Assembly (NCBI GenBank): GCA_024281675.1
Contig: JAMXAG010000003.1
Coordinates: forward strand, 124,001-188,000
Length of the DNA: 64,000 nucleotides
Source of the DNA: Nitrosomonas sp.
GTDB lineage: Bacteria; Pseudomonadota; Gammaproteobacteria; Burkholderiales; Nitrosomonadaceae
Direction of reading: 5' to 3'
Part shown: piece after piece, positions 25,751-35,201 of the stretch
Numbering within the stretch: the first letter of the stretch is position 1
How the letters are laid out: each line of letters begins with the position of its first letter
Notes under the pieces: model-generated
Told to the model about the DNA's origin: nothing
Seen by the model: only the letters and a program-made list of their open reading frames with translations
Database searches by the model: none
Position numbers and translations under genes: made by a program

Positions 25751-28099
25751 ATGACCCAAAACACCAATAACCTAGCCGCTTATATCTGGTCGCTGGCCGA
25801 TTTGCTGCGCGGTGATTTCAAGCAAAGCCAGTACGGTCGTGTGATTCTGCCGTTTACTTTGCTGCGCCGTCTTGAATGCGTGTTGGAACCAACTAAACCT
25901 GCCGTGCTGGCAGCGTACGAAAAAGTGATCAACATGAATATCCCGGAAGAAGCGCAGGAAAAGCTGTTGCTGAGAGCCACGGGCGGTTTGTCATTTTTCA
26001 ATATCTCCAAAATGGATCTGGCCAAATTGGGCGAAGCAGGCATTGCGGCCAATCTGGAATCGTATATTCAGGGATTTTCCAGAGATGCGCGGGAGATTTT
26101 TGAGCACTTTAAGTTCAGGGAATTCATCGGTGAGCTGAACGATGCCAACCTGCTGTACAAAATCGTGCAAAAGGTGCGGCAGACCGATTTAAGCCCCATA
26201 GCGGTTTCCAACCATGAAATGGGATTGGTATTTGAAGAACTGATCCGCCGCTTTGCCGAAAGCTCGAACGATACCGCCGGAGAACATTTCACCCCGCGCG
26301 ATATTGTTCGCCTCACCACCTCGCTGGTATTCATGGAAGATGATGACGCCCTCACCAAACCAGGCATTATCCGCACCATTTACGACCCGACCGCAGGCAC
26401 CGGCGGTTTTTTGTCAGCGGGCATGGAATATGTGCACGAATTGAACCCGCAAGCGGTGATGCGCGGCTATGGGCAGGAACTGAATCCCGAAAGTTACGCC
26501 ATCTGTAAAGCAGATATGCTGATCAAAGGCCAGGACGTCAGCAATATCAAATTGGGCAACACGCTGTCGAACGATCAACTGTATACCGACAAATTTGATT
26601 ACATGCTATCCAATCCGCCGTTTGGCGTTGATTGGAAAAAAATCGAACAAACCATCAAAGACGAACATACGCACAAAGGCTTTGCCGGACGCTTTGGCCC
26701 CGGTCTGCCACGGGTTTCTGATGGCTCGCTGTTGTTCCTGCTGCATCTCATCAGCAAATTGCGCGATGGCGCCAATGGCGGCGCGCGCATCGGCATCATT
26801 CTGAACGGCTCACCGCTGTTTACCGGCGGCGCGGGTTCGGGAGAATCCGAGATTCGCCGTTACATCCTCGAAGCCGATTTGCTGGAAGCCATCGTCGCAT
26901 TGCCCACGGATATGTTCTACAACACCGGCATAGCCACCTATGTGTGGATACTGTCGAATAAAAAAGCCGCGCAACGCAAAGGCAAAGTGCAGTTGATCAA
27001 TGGTGTCAATCTGTGCAGCAAAATGCGCAAATCGTTGGGCTCCAAACGCAATGTGATGGAAGAAGACGATATCGCCACCATCACCCGCGCCTTTGGTGCG
27101 TTTGCAGTGGTTGAAGCGCGCGAGCTGGACAAACCCACCGAGCAAAAGAGCAACCGTGGCCGACAGTCGGAAAACCCCAAAACAGCCGCCGCAAAAACCT
27201 TTGCCAGCAAAATCTTCTCGGCCCATGCCTTCGGTTATCGCCGCATCACCATTGAACGCCCGTTACGGCTTTCCTATCAGTTCAGCGATGAACGCCTGGC
27301 GGAATGCCGCTATGCGCCCGGCGCACTGAATGCGGCGATGCAATGGATTTATCAAGAATATCATTGCTGGGAAGGTAAAACTTGGACGGATGCGGCAGAC
27401 TGCCCTCACTATGGCGATGTGGCTGAACACGAAGAGGCCATCCGCCGTTACCTGAAAACGCACTTTGCCGAGCTGAAGGAAACACAGATCAAGGATCTGC
27501 TCGATCGACAAACCTGGCTGGAACAAAAACAGGTACTGCTCAAAGCCAAACAACTGCAAACCGCCATCGGCACCCAGCAATGCGATGATATGAATGGTTT
27601 TGACGAAACGCTCAAAGTGGCCTGCAAGCAGCAAGGCATTGCACTGGAAGCCAAAGAGAAAAAACAAATCACCGATGCCGTGAGCTGGAAGAATCCGGCA
27701 GCGGAAAAGGTCATCCGTAAAATTCACCCCACCAAGGCCAATCCGATATACGGCTTATTTGAAGTCATCGGTGCGGATAGCAAGAAAAAAGTGGTGGAAT
27801 ATCAGGCCGATGGCGATTTGCGCGATTTTGAGAACGTCAACCTGGATCCTGCCCAATCCGTAAATGCGATCAACGAAGCGTATTTTCTGAAAGAAGTGCA
27901 GCCGCATGTGCCGGATGCATGGATCGATGCCAGTAAGAAAGACGACAAGGATCAGGAAATCGGCATTGTCGGCTATGAAATTCCGTTTAACCGGCATTTC
28001 TACCAATATCAGCCGCCGCGGGATCTGGCGGAGATTGATGCGGATCTGGATGCGGTATCCGCCGAGATTATGAAATTGCTGCAAGAGGTGCATTCTTGA
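25751..28099 (+). CDS. hsdM: Type I restriction-modification methyltransferase subunit HsdM
   Basis: Modification subunit; transfers methyl groups from S-adenosylmethionine to N6 of adenine at the site chosen by HsdS. 782 residues from the ATG at 25751; an upstream in-frame extension to 25613 overlaps the glycosylase gene and has no family similarity. The N-terminal HsdM helical domain covers about 5-140; SAM-binding motif [10 protein letters not shown] is at 212-220 and catalytic motif IV NPPF at 288-291. A long C-terminal part (about 480-782), ending [21 protein letters not shown], makes it longer than the classical 500-residue HsdM; this long form is a known subgroup. More GC-rich than the surrounding backbone. 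Confidence 0.96.
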   Translation: MTQNTNNLAAYIWSLADLLRGDFKQSQYGRVILPFTLLRRLECVLEPTKPAVLAAYEKVINMNIPEEAQEKLLLRATGGLSFFNISKMDLAKLGEAGIAANLESYIQGFSRDAREIFEHFKFREFIGELNDANLLYKIVQKVRQTDLSPIAVSNHEMGLVFEELIRRFAESSNDTAGEHFTPRDIVRLTTSLVFMEDDDALTKPGIIRTIYDPTAGTGGFLSAGMEYVHELNPQAVMRGYGQELNPESYAICKADMLIKGQDVSNIKLGNTLSNDQLYTDKFDYMLSNPPFGVDWKKIEQTIKDEHTHKGFAGRFGPGLPRVSDGSLLFLLHLISKLRDGANGGARIGIILNGSPLFTGGAGSGESEIRRYILEADLLEAIVALPTDMFYNTGIATYVWILSNKKAAQRKGKVQLINGVNLCSKMRKSLGSKRNVMEEDDIATITRAFGAFAVVEARELDKPTEQKSNRGRQSENPKTAAAKTFASKIFSAHAFGYRRITIERPLRLSYQFSDERLAECRYAPGALNAAMQWIYQEYHCWEGKTWTDAADCPHYGDVAEHEEAIRRYLKTHFAELKETQIKDLLDRQTWLEQKQVLLKAKQLQTAIGTQQCDDMNGFDETLKVACKQQGIALEAKEKKQITDAVSWKNPAAEKVIRKIHPTKANPIYGLFEVIGADSKKKVVEYQADGDLRDFENVNLDPAQSVNAINEAYFLKEVQPHVPDAWIDASKKDDKDQEIGIVGYEIPFNRHFYQYQPPRDLAEIDADLDAVSAEIMKLLQEVHS

Positions 28100-28112
28100 T
28101 GCCCATTTCACT

Positions 28113-28259
28113 GTCGTTCCCGCATGCCGTCTCCCCTTCGTCATTCCTGCGTGATTTAAGCAGGAATCCACAACACACTAATGCAACATTAACGCGGCCT
28201 TTTAGCCGGAATCTCAGCGCTAGTCATGGATTCCCGCTAAGAGCATGCGGGAATGACGA
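28113..28259. repeat. REP-like palindromic element between hsdM and hsdS
   Basis: GTCGTTCCCGCATGC (28113-28127) and GCATGCGGGAATGAC (28243-28257) are inverted copies with one mismatch, enclosing further inverted blocks: TTCCTGC/GCAGGAA and GGAATC/GATTCC types. The whole makes a nested 147-bp palindromic unit of the widespread CGTCATTCCCGC type. It fills the only gap in the hsd operon. Confidence 0.75.
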
Positions 28260-28273
28260 GGCGAGGAAGTTTT

Positions 28274-29596
28274 ATGGGAAATAAATATCAAGCGTATCCT
28301 GAGTATAAGGATTCTGGGGTTGAGTGGTTAGGCCAAGCCCCAGCGCATTGGAAAACCATACCTGTTGGACGTTTGTTTAGACGAATAAAAAGAGCTGAGC
28401 ATACAGATAAAGAACTACTTTCTGTTTATAGAGATTATGGAGTAATTCCAACTTCGAGCCGAGATGACAATAGCAATAAACCTTCGGAGGATCTGTCGCC
28501 ATATCAACTAGTTGAACCAAATGATCTCGTCATGAATAAGATGAAAGCATGGCAAGGTTCAATAGCAATATCGGAGTATGAAGGGATTGTGAGTCCAGCA
28601 TATTTTGTTTACCAACCGGTGCCTAAACTTTTTGATGTGGCTTATCCAAAATATATACACTATTTATTACGTCACCCAATCTATATTGCACAGTATCTTA
28701 GGCAATCAAAAGGGATCCGAGTTAACCAGTGGGATTTAGACCCTGATGAATTTCAACGTATCGAGTTATTGCTACCTGAGAAAAACGAGCAGATAAATAT
28801 ATTTCGATTCCTCGACCACGAAACCGCCAAAATCGATACCCTGATCGAAAAACAGCAACAGCTCATCAAACTACTCAAAGAAAAACGTCAGGCCGTTATT
28901 AGCCATGCCGTGACCAAAGGTTTAAATCCCAATGCCAAGATGCGCGATTCGGGGGTTGAGTGGTTGGGGGAAGTACCGGAGCATTGGGCGTTAAAGAATT
29001 ATCGGTATGCCACGAAAATTTATCGTGGAAAATTTGGGCATCGACCTAGAAATGATCCTGCGTTTTATGATGGAAACTATCCATTTATTCAAACGGGCGA
29101 TATCGCTAGAGCAGGAAAGAAAATCACAACGTATAGCCAAACTTTAAATGAAAAGGGGGTTAGTGTTAGCCAAAAATTTCCAGCAGGTACATTGGTTATG
29201 GCGATAGCCGCAAATATTGGAGATACAGCCATGCTCAATTTTGAAGCTTATGCTCCAGACAGCGTGGTTGGATTTAAGCCAAATCATGATGTTGATTTGG
29301 AGTTCTTAAGATATAGTTTATTGGCCGCTTTACCTGCTTTAGAACAAACATCGACGCAAAGTACACAAGCAAACTTGAACATTGATCGGATTGGAACTGT
29401 GAAGGCTTCTTTCCCTCCATTAGAGGAGCAAAGAGTAATAATTAACAAACTGGATAATCTTCTTGAGCGGTACGCTGATATCGAATTAAAGGCTGTGCGT
29501 GCTATTGAACTGCTACAAGAACGCCGCACCGCCCTAATCTCCGCTGCCGTCACCGGCAAGATCGATGTTCGAAACTGGCAAGCCCCCAATGGCTAA
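28274..29596 (+). CDS. hsdS: Type I restriction-modification specificity subunit HsdS
   Basis: 440 residues from the ATG at 28274, with GAGGAAG as ribosome site; an ATG at 28253 is inside the repeat and less likely. Two target-recognition domains (about 15-175 and 225-385) each recognise half of a bipartite DNA site. Each is opened by a related motif, DSGVEWLGQAPAHW (about 13-26) and DSGVEWLGEVPEHW (about 226-239), and followed by a helical spacer (ETAKIDTLIEKQQQLIKLLK; LKAVRAIELLQERRTALISA). The first recognition domain is markedly AT-rich while the helical spacer is GC-rich, the mosaic expected from domain exchange. The stop overlaps the next gene by eight bases. Confidence 0.96.
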   Translation: MGNKYQAYPEYKDSGVEWLGQAPAHWKTIPVGRLFRRIKRAEHTDKELLSVYRDYGVIPTSSRDDNSNKPSEDLSPYQLVEPNDLVMNKMKAWQGSIAISEYEGIVSPAYFVYQPVPKLFDVAYPKYIHYLLRHPIYIAQYLRQSKGIRVNQWDLDPDEFQRIELLLPEKNEQINIFRFLDHETAKIDTLIEKQQQLIKLLKEKRQAVISHAVTKGLNPNAKMRDSGVEWLGEVPEHWALKNYRYATKIYRGKFGHRPRNDPAFYDGNYPFIQTGDIARAGKKITTYSQTLNEKGVSVSQKFPAGTLVMAIAANIGDTAMLNFEAYAPDSVVGFKPNHDVDLEFLRYSLLAALPALEQTSTQSTQANLNIDRIGTVKASFPPLEEQRVIINKLDNLLERYADIELKAVRAIELLQERRTALISAAVTGKIDVRNWQAPNG

Positions 29597-29981
29597 CGAT
29601 AACAACACCTCAGCTGAAAACATCACGCGCGTGATTCATGCGCATGCACAAGTGGATGCCATTTATCTGTATGGTTCGCGCGCGAAACAAACGGCGCGTT
29701 CGGATAGCGATTGGGATATTGCTGTTGTGTTCAGCCATTTTGAGCCGGATGTGAATGCGCGTTTGCTCCGTCCGCAAATGCTTGAAGCCGCACTGGAGCG
29801 CGAATTAAAACTTTATAATCAGATCAGTGTGATTGATCTGGAAGCGGCGCCGGTTCTGTTGCAATACAGTATTTTAATGTCGGCGGTGAAATGGTTTGAT
29901 CGCAACGTGCCGCATGTCAAGCGGGTTGAGCAGAGTATTTTGTCGAAATGGGAGAAGGATTATGAGAGATATTGCCTATGA
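29589..29981 (+). CDS. mntA: MNT-type nucleotidyltransferase antitoxin (MntA-like)
   Basis: 130 residues from the ATG at 29589, which lies inside the end of hsdS. Minimal nucleotidyltransferase with the full GS-x10-DxD signature: Gly29-Ser30, Asp41 and Asp43 (GSRAKQTARSDSDWD), and a likely third metal ligand Asp83 in QISVIDLE. In characterised HEPN/MNT pairs this enzyme silences its toxin by transferring AMP units to a tyrosine in the toxin active site. The partner gene follows with a 20-base overlap. All catalytic residues are present, so it should be active. Confidence 0.93.
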   Translation: MANDNNTSAENITRVIHAHAQVDAIYLYGSRAKQTARSDSDWDIAVVFSHFEPDVNARLLRPQMLEAALERELKLYNQISVIDLEAAPVLLQYSILMSAVKWFDRNVPHVKRVEQSILSKWEKDYERYCL

Positions 29982-30402
29982 GCAGGCATTGCTCCGGCAT
30001 CAACGCAAGATGTTGCGCATTTTGGATGAATACAGCCGCGAAGACGGCAATTCCTGGACCGAACGCGATTTTCTGGCGATACAACGCGCCTTGCAGATCT
30101 ATATCGAATCATTCATTGGCATGGCGCGGTATTTTGCCCAGCAAAAATACGATTTGTCCGTGAGCCAATCCCGCGAAGCGATCGACGAATTAAAAAACCG
30201 TGGCGATTTGAGTCCTCAGCAGCATGCGGAATTGCTGAAAATGATCGGCTTTCGCAATGTGCTGGTACATGATTATCTGGAGATTAATGACAACATCGTG
30301 CAAGCCGTGGTCACTAAAAAGGATTACGCCATCATGGAACCATTGATTGTGCAGTGGCAGCAAGCCTTAAACATGCTGGGCAAGGACGCAAAACAGCCGT
30401 GA
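29962..30402 (+). CDS. hepT: HEPN-domain RNase toxin (HepT-like)
   Basis: 146 residues from the ATG at 29962, with GGAGAAGG at 29951-29958 as ribosome site inside mntA. All-helical HEPN domain with the catalytic RX4HXY motif complete: Arg98, His103, Tyr105 (FRNVLVHDY). The family cleaves RNA or tRNA and is held inactive by MntA, which modifies the motif tyrosine. It overlaps mntA by 20 bases upstream and hsdR by four bases downstream (GTGA), so toxin, antitoxin and restriction subunit share one transcript. Confidence 0.93.
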   Translation: MRDIAYEQALLRHQRKMLRILDEYSREDGNSWTERDFLAIQRALQIYIESFIGMARYFAQQKYDLSVSQSREAIDELKNRGDLSPQQHAELLKMIGFRNVLVHDYLEINDNIVQAVVTKKDYAIMEPLIVQWQQALNMLGKDAKQP

Positions 30403-33400
30403 ATTTCACACCTAACACCGGCAAAGCCAACGAGCTGACGTTCCAGAACGACATGCTCAGGCACCTGATCGCCAATGGCTGGCTGTTGGGCAAGGCAGAA
30501 AACTATCACCGCGAACTGGCTTTGTACCCCGAAGATTTACTGGGTTTTGTCAAGGAAACGCAGGATGAACAATGGCAGAAATTCTGCACACTGTATCCAT
30601 CCAACCCGGAACAAAAATTTCTGGAGCGTGTGGCCCATCAACTAAATAAGTCCGATCCCAACGCCGCCGACAAGGCGATGCGCACTTTTGGTACGCTCGG
30701 CGTATTGCGCCATGAATTGCGCGACCGTGGCACGCGGTTCAGCTTGTGCCAATTCAAGCCCGAACATGAATTAAACCCGGATACGCTGGCGAAATACCAA
30801 AAGAACCGTTGCCGCGTGGTACCGGAGCTGGTGTATTCGCCGTGGGCAACGGACGAGCATCTGAGTCAGACGGGAACGAAAACCAAGGCGTGGCGCATCG
30901 ATTTGGTGTTGTTTGTGAATGGCTTACCGGTCGCCACGCTGGAACTGAAGTCGGAATTCAAGCAGGCGGTGTTCAACGCCATCCAGCAATACAAAACTAC
31001 CCGCTTCGCGACAGATCCTGTCACCAAAAAGCCCGAGCCGTTATTGACCTTCAAGCGCGGTGCGCTGGTGCATTTTGCCGTGAGCCAATACGAAGTGTAT
31101 ATGACCACGCGCCTGGAAGGTGAAGACACCTTCTTCCTGCCGTTTAATAAGGGTACCAAGGATGACGGTGCGGGAAACGATGTGCCCGAGGATGTGAACC
31201 AGTACGCCACCGACTATTTATGGAATGAAGTTTTGCTGCCGGACAATCTGCTGACCATTCTCGCGCGCTATGTGCATTTGCAGATTGAAGAGAAAGAAGA
31301 CTGGGAAGGACGCAAAAGTAAGAAAGAAACCCTGATCTTTCCGCGCTATCACCAATGGGATGTGGTGAACAAGTTGATGAATGCGGCACGGACTGAAGGC
31401 CCCGGCCATAAATACCTGATCCAGCACAGCGCCGGTTCGGGCAAATCCAATTCGATAGCCTGGGTGGCGCATCAATTATCGGCACTCTACAACCCGCAGG
31501 GCAGCAAACTGTTTAATTCCGTGATTGTGGTGACGGATCGCACGGTACTGGATGATCAGTTGCAGGATACGATCAATCAGTTTGAGCATGTGGACGGTGT
31601 GGTTGGGCGCATCAATCGTCAGGAAGGCGACGGTTCCAAATCCGAGAAACTGGCCGCCGCGCTGGAAAATTCGCAGCCGATCATTATTGTGACCATTCAG
31701 ACTTTTCCGTATGTGTTGCGTGCGATCGAGAACAGCGTGAGCTTGAAACAACGTTGCTACGCGGTTATTGCCGATGAAGCGCATTCGTCACAAACCGGCT
31801 CGACCGCGCGTCAGTTGAAAGAAGTATTGATGATCGATGCGAAAGCAGACGGAGAAGAAGAGCTCAGTAGCGAGGATATTCTGGATGCCGCCGTGGCTTC
31901 GCGCCGCGCTTCCAATAATCTGAGTTATTTTGCCTTCACGGCAACGCCTAAAACCAAAACGCTGGAATTGTTTGGCCGTTTGCCGAATCCAAATGAGCCG
32001 CCATCCAAAACCAATAAGCCGGAGGCCTATCATGTGTACAGCATGCGTCAGGCAATCGAGGAAGGTTTTATTCTGGATGTATTGAAAAATTACACCAACT
32101 ACAAGGTGGCCTATAACCTCGCGCAGAAAATCCAGAGCGCGGATCAGGAAGTCGAAAGCCGGAAAGCCAAGGTTAAGCTCAATCAGTGGGTGCGCCTGCA
32201 TGAATACAACATAGCGCAGAAAGTGCAGGTCATCGTCGAGCATTTCCGTTCCAATGTGCTGGGACTGTTAGGCGGACAGGCAAAAGCGATGGTCGTCACC
32301 AGTTCGCGAAAGGAAGCGGTACGCTACAAACTGGGTTTTGATAAATATATTGCGCAACAGGGTTATCCAAAGATTCATGCCATGGTGGCTTTCTCCGGCG
32401 AAGTGGAATTCAGCGAGAAAGATCCGAACGCGACCGCGTTGCTCGATGAGAAATTTACCGAAAGCAACATGAACCCCAGTCTGAAAGGCCGCGACATGCG
32501 TAAAGCCTTTGATACCGATGATTATCAAGTGATGATCGTCGCCAACAAATTCCAGACCGGTTTTGATCAACCCAAACTCTGCGCCATGTATGTGGATAAA
32601 AAACTTGGCGGTGTGGAATGCGTGCAAACGCTGTCGCGCTTGAATCGCACGTATCCCGGCAAAGCGGAAACCGGCACTTTCATTCTTGATTTCTTCAATG
32701 AACCGCAGGATATTCTCGATGCCTTTCAACCCTATTACCAGACTGCGGAACTAGCTGATGTATCCGACCCGGATTTGATTTTTGATCTGTATGATAAACT
32801 CAAAGCTGCCGGTATTTTTACCTGGAACGAAGTAGAACAGTTCTGTGATGCCTTCTTCACCAAAAACAAGAGCAATGCCGCCATTGCCAATATCTGCAAG
32901 CCTGCCGTAGAGCGTTGGCAGAAACGCTATCAATCAGCGCTGGAAGCCTACCGATTGGCGAAAGAAATGTTTGATCGCAGCAAGAAAACCCGTGATGCGG
33001 TATTAATCGCCAATGCGGAAAACAGTTTCAAGGCTTGCAAGAAAGAGAAGGATGCGCTCGATATCTTTAAAAAGGATTTGGGTACTTTTGTGCGGTTCTA
33101 TGAATTCATGTCGCAGATCGTCGATTACGACGACAAATCATTGGAAAAACTCAGCCTGTATGCGCGGCATTTACGCCCCATGCTGCGCGAAACGTTGATG
33201 GAAGAAGATAGCATCGATTTAAGCAGCGTATTGCTCAGTCATTACCGCTTGTCCAAAATTCGCCAGCAGGACTTGAAATTACAGCAGGATACCGGTGAAT
33301 ATCAGCTTAAACCCGGTGAGGGATTGGGCACGGCCAGCGCTAAAGATAAACAGGAAGAATTTCTGTCACAGATCATCAGCCGTTTGAATGAGCTTTTTAT

Positions 33401-33665
33401 TACCGACCATCTGACAGAGAAAGACCTGGTGAATTACGCCTACACCATCCGGGATAAAGTCAGTGAGAATGCCCTGGTCATGAAGCAAATCGCCAATAAT
33501 TCACCGGAGCAAGCGATGCTGGGAGATTTTATCAAAGCCGTGGATGACGCTGTCATAGATAGCAGCGAGGCGCATCAAAACCAGATGATGCAATTATTGT
33601 CCGATCCTGCCAAATCAGCCCGTTTTGCCAAGGTGGTGTTTGATTTGTTGAAGCTGGCAAAGTGA
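30399..33665 (+). CDS. hsdR: Type I restriction endonuclease subunit HsdR
   Basis: ATP-driven DNA translocase and nuclease. 1088 residues from the GTG at 30399, which overlaps the hepT stop as GTGA; an upstream GTG at 30354 lies within hepT and is less likely. The N-terminal nuclease domain has a PD-(D/E)xK core with Asp168 and Glu182-x-Lys184 (RIDLVLF, LELKSEF). Helicase motor: Walker A HSAGSGKSNS (343-352), DEAH box at 459-462, motif III-like TATPKTK, motif VI-like LSRLNRTYPG. A C-terminal helical region past about 830 would bind HsdM. It appears intact. It is the last gene of the island; lplT is convergent. Confidence 0.96.
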   Translation: MNFTPNTGKANELTFQNDMLRHLIANGWLLGKAENYHRELALYPEDLLGFVKETQDEQWQKFCTLYPSNPEQKFLERVAHQLNKSDPNAADKAMRTFGTLGVLRHELRDRGTRFSLCQFKPEHELNPDTLAKYQKNRCRVVPELVYSPWATDEHLSQTGTKTKAWRIDLVLFVNGLPVATLELKSEFKQAVFNAIQQYKTTRFATDPVTKKPEPLLTFKRGALVHFAVSQYEVYMTTRLEGEDTFFLPFNKGTKDDGAGNDVPEDVNQYATDYLWNEVLLPDNLLTILARYVHLQIEEKEDWEGRKSKKETLIFPRYHQWDVVNKLMNAARTEGPGHKYLIQHSAGSGKSNSIAWVAHQLSALYNPQGSKLFNSVIVVTDRTVLDDQLQDTINQFEHVDGVVGRINRQEGDGSKSEKLAAALENSQPIIIVTIQTFPYVLRAIENSVSLKQRCYAVIADEAHSSQTGSTARQLKEVLMIDAKADGEEELSSEDILDAAVASRRASNNLSYFAFTATPKTKTLELFGRLPNPNEPPSKTNKPEAYHVYSMRQAIEEGFILDVLKNYTNYKVAYNLAQKIQSADQEVESRKAKVKLNQWVRLHEYNIAQKVQVIVEHFRSNVLGLLGGQAKAMVVTSSRKEAVRYKLGFDKYIAQQGYPKIHAMVAFSGEVEFSEKDPNATALLDEKFTESNMNPSLKGRDMRKAFDTDDYQVMIVANKFQTGFDQPKLCAMYVDKKLGGVECVQTLSRLNRTYPGKAETGTFILDFFNEPQDILDAFQPYYQTAELADVSDPDLIFDLYDKLKAAGIFTWNEVEQFCDAFFTKNKSNAAIANICKPAVERWQKRYQSALEAYRLAKEMFDRSKKTRDAVLIANAENSFKACKKEKDALDIFKKDLGTFVRFYEFMSQIVDYDDKSLEKLSLYARHLRPMLRETLMEEDSIDLSSVLLSHYRLSKIRQQDLKLQQDTGEYQLKPGEGLGTASAKDKQEEFLSQIISRLNELFITDHLTEKDLVNYAYTIRDKVSENALVMKQIANNSPEQAMLGDFIKAVDDAVIDSSEAHQNQMMQLLSDPAKSARFAKVVFDLLKLAK

Positions 33666-33713
33666 ATCGATTGATTACGGTAGCTTGCGACATAAAAGTA
33701 CCCATCGAATCGA

Positions 33714-34988
33714 TTAATGGATCTTTTTCTCGCCAATTAAGTGCAATGAATCTAGTTTGCTTTGATTCAGTAAATGCCATTTTCGAATCAGTGCCATGGT
33801 AATTGATACGAACAACCCAAAAGCAGCGATCACTATATAAATGTGAACATCCAGCCATACTAATAAGGCATAACAAGACAGCATGGCAAGAATACTTAAA
33901 TTTTCATTAAAGTTTTGTACCGCAATCGAGTGTCCGGCTCCCATCAATATATGCCCGCGATGTTGCAATAGTGCATTCATCGGCACCACAAAAAAGCCGG
34001 CCAATCCACCAATAATCACCAATAGGACAATAGCAATCCACAGATTTTTCACTAAGATCATGGCCATTACCACAATACCCATGGCAATTCCGAGCGGTAT
34101 GACTTTGACCGATTGCCGCAACGAAACCCAACGCGCCGCAAGCACGGCTCCCACTGCGATTCCCAACGCTACAACACCTTGTAACTGTGCTGCCTGATTC
34201 AAGGGGTAATTGAGCGCGATTTCTGCCCATTTCAACACAATAAATTGCAAGGTTGCGCCAGCACCCCAGAATAGCGTCGTTACCGCCAAAGAAATTTGCC
34301 CCAATTTGTCGGACCATAATAATCTTAAACAATGACCAAAATCTTGCACTAAAAACAAAGGGTTCTTATTGGGAATGATATGATCGACGCCAGTATTAGG
34401 AATATACAAATTAAAAGTCGCTGCGATGGCATAAATAATAGCTACGATCAAAATACTGCTTTCAAGAAAATTATCAATACCGGTATCGATAAGTGGAAAA
34501 TCAAAGTCTAGCAAAATATTGGCAATGCTTGGCGTAATCAAAGTGCCTCCTAATACTGTCCCAAGGACGATAGAGGCAACCGTTAACCCTTCGATCCAGC
34601 CATTTGCAATCACGAGTTTCTCGGCTGGCAATAATTCTGTAAGAATGCCATACTTGGCCGGCGAGTATGCTGCAGCGCCTAATCCGACAACTGCATAAGC
34701 CGCCAATGCAGAATATTGATGTGCTGCTATGAATAACAAACCGCAACCCGTAATTTTGATGGTATTGCTGATAAACATGACGCGACCTTTCGGCATAGAA
34801 TCAGCAAATGAGCCAACGAAGGGGGCCAAGAGTACGTAGAACAATACAAAAACAAACTTCAAAATGGGGGTTAAATAAGCAGGTGCATGTAAATCGATCA
34901 ATAGTGCAATGGCTACGACCAAAAGCGCATTATCCGCCAGTGAGGAAAAAAACTGCGCCGCCATGATTGTGTAAAAACCGCGTTCCAA
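33714..34988 (-). CDS. lplT: Lysophospholipid transporter LplT
   Basis: Major-facilitator family protein that moves lysophospholipids across the inner membrane for re-acylation. 424 residues, about 12 membrane segments. Begins MERGFYTIMAAQFFSSLADNA, then LKFVFVLFYVLLAPFVGSFAD and the loop PKGRVMFISNTIK, typical of LplT. The acyltransferase partner (aas) is not present in the window. It is divergent from alr with a 213-base shared promoter region and convergent with hsdR. Confidence 0.93.
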   Translation of the reverse strand: MERGFYTIMAAQFFSSLADNALLVVAIALLIDLHAPAYLTPILKFVFVLFYVLLAPFVGSFADSMPKGRVMFISNTIKITGCGLLFIAAHQYSALAAYAVVGLGAAAYSPAKYGILTELLPAEKLVIANGWIEGLTVASIVLGTVLGGTLITPSIANILLDFDFPLIDTGIDNFLESSILIVAIIYAIAATFNLYIPNTGVDHIIPNKNPLFLVQDFGHCLRLLWSDKLGQISLAVTTLFWGAGATLQFIVLKWAEIALNYPLNQAAQLQGVVALGIAVGAVLAARWVSLRQSVKVIPLGIAMGIVVMAMILVKNLWIAIVLLVIIGGLAGFFVVPMNALLQHRGHILMGAGHSIAVQNFNENLSILAMLSCYALLVWLDVHIYIVIAAFGLFVSITMALIRKWHLLNQSKLDSLHLIGEKKIH

Positions 34989-35201
34989 ATGAGTTCCTAA
35001 TATTTTTATTTTAAAAATGAATTATCAATGGCTACGGATATTTTTATTATTTTATTCAGTAGCATTCAGCAGCAGATGTATAGGTATTCCTATTTTGCGA
35101 TGGCAAATATAATAACCAAGGTTGTTTTGAATAAAGCAATTTAGTTTATGATTGATTGCAAATAATACACTTACTCCTGCTTACTTTCTTCATAAAATTT
35201 A

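Noticed and set aside
28096..28284. 62-codon frame within the hsdM-hsdS gap
   Set aside because: It is translation of the palindromic repeat; no ribosome site or similarity.
29896..29961. Longer N-terminus for the HEPN toxin
   Set aside because: Out-of-frame translation of mntA sequence; the ATG at 29962 has a strong ribosome site and gives a normal family start.
30354..30398. Upstream GTG start for hsdR
   Set aside because: It lies deep inside hepT; the GTG at 30399 gives the typical GTGA overlap and a family-like N-terminus.
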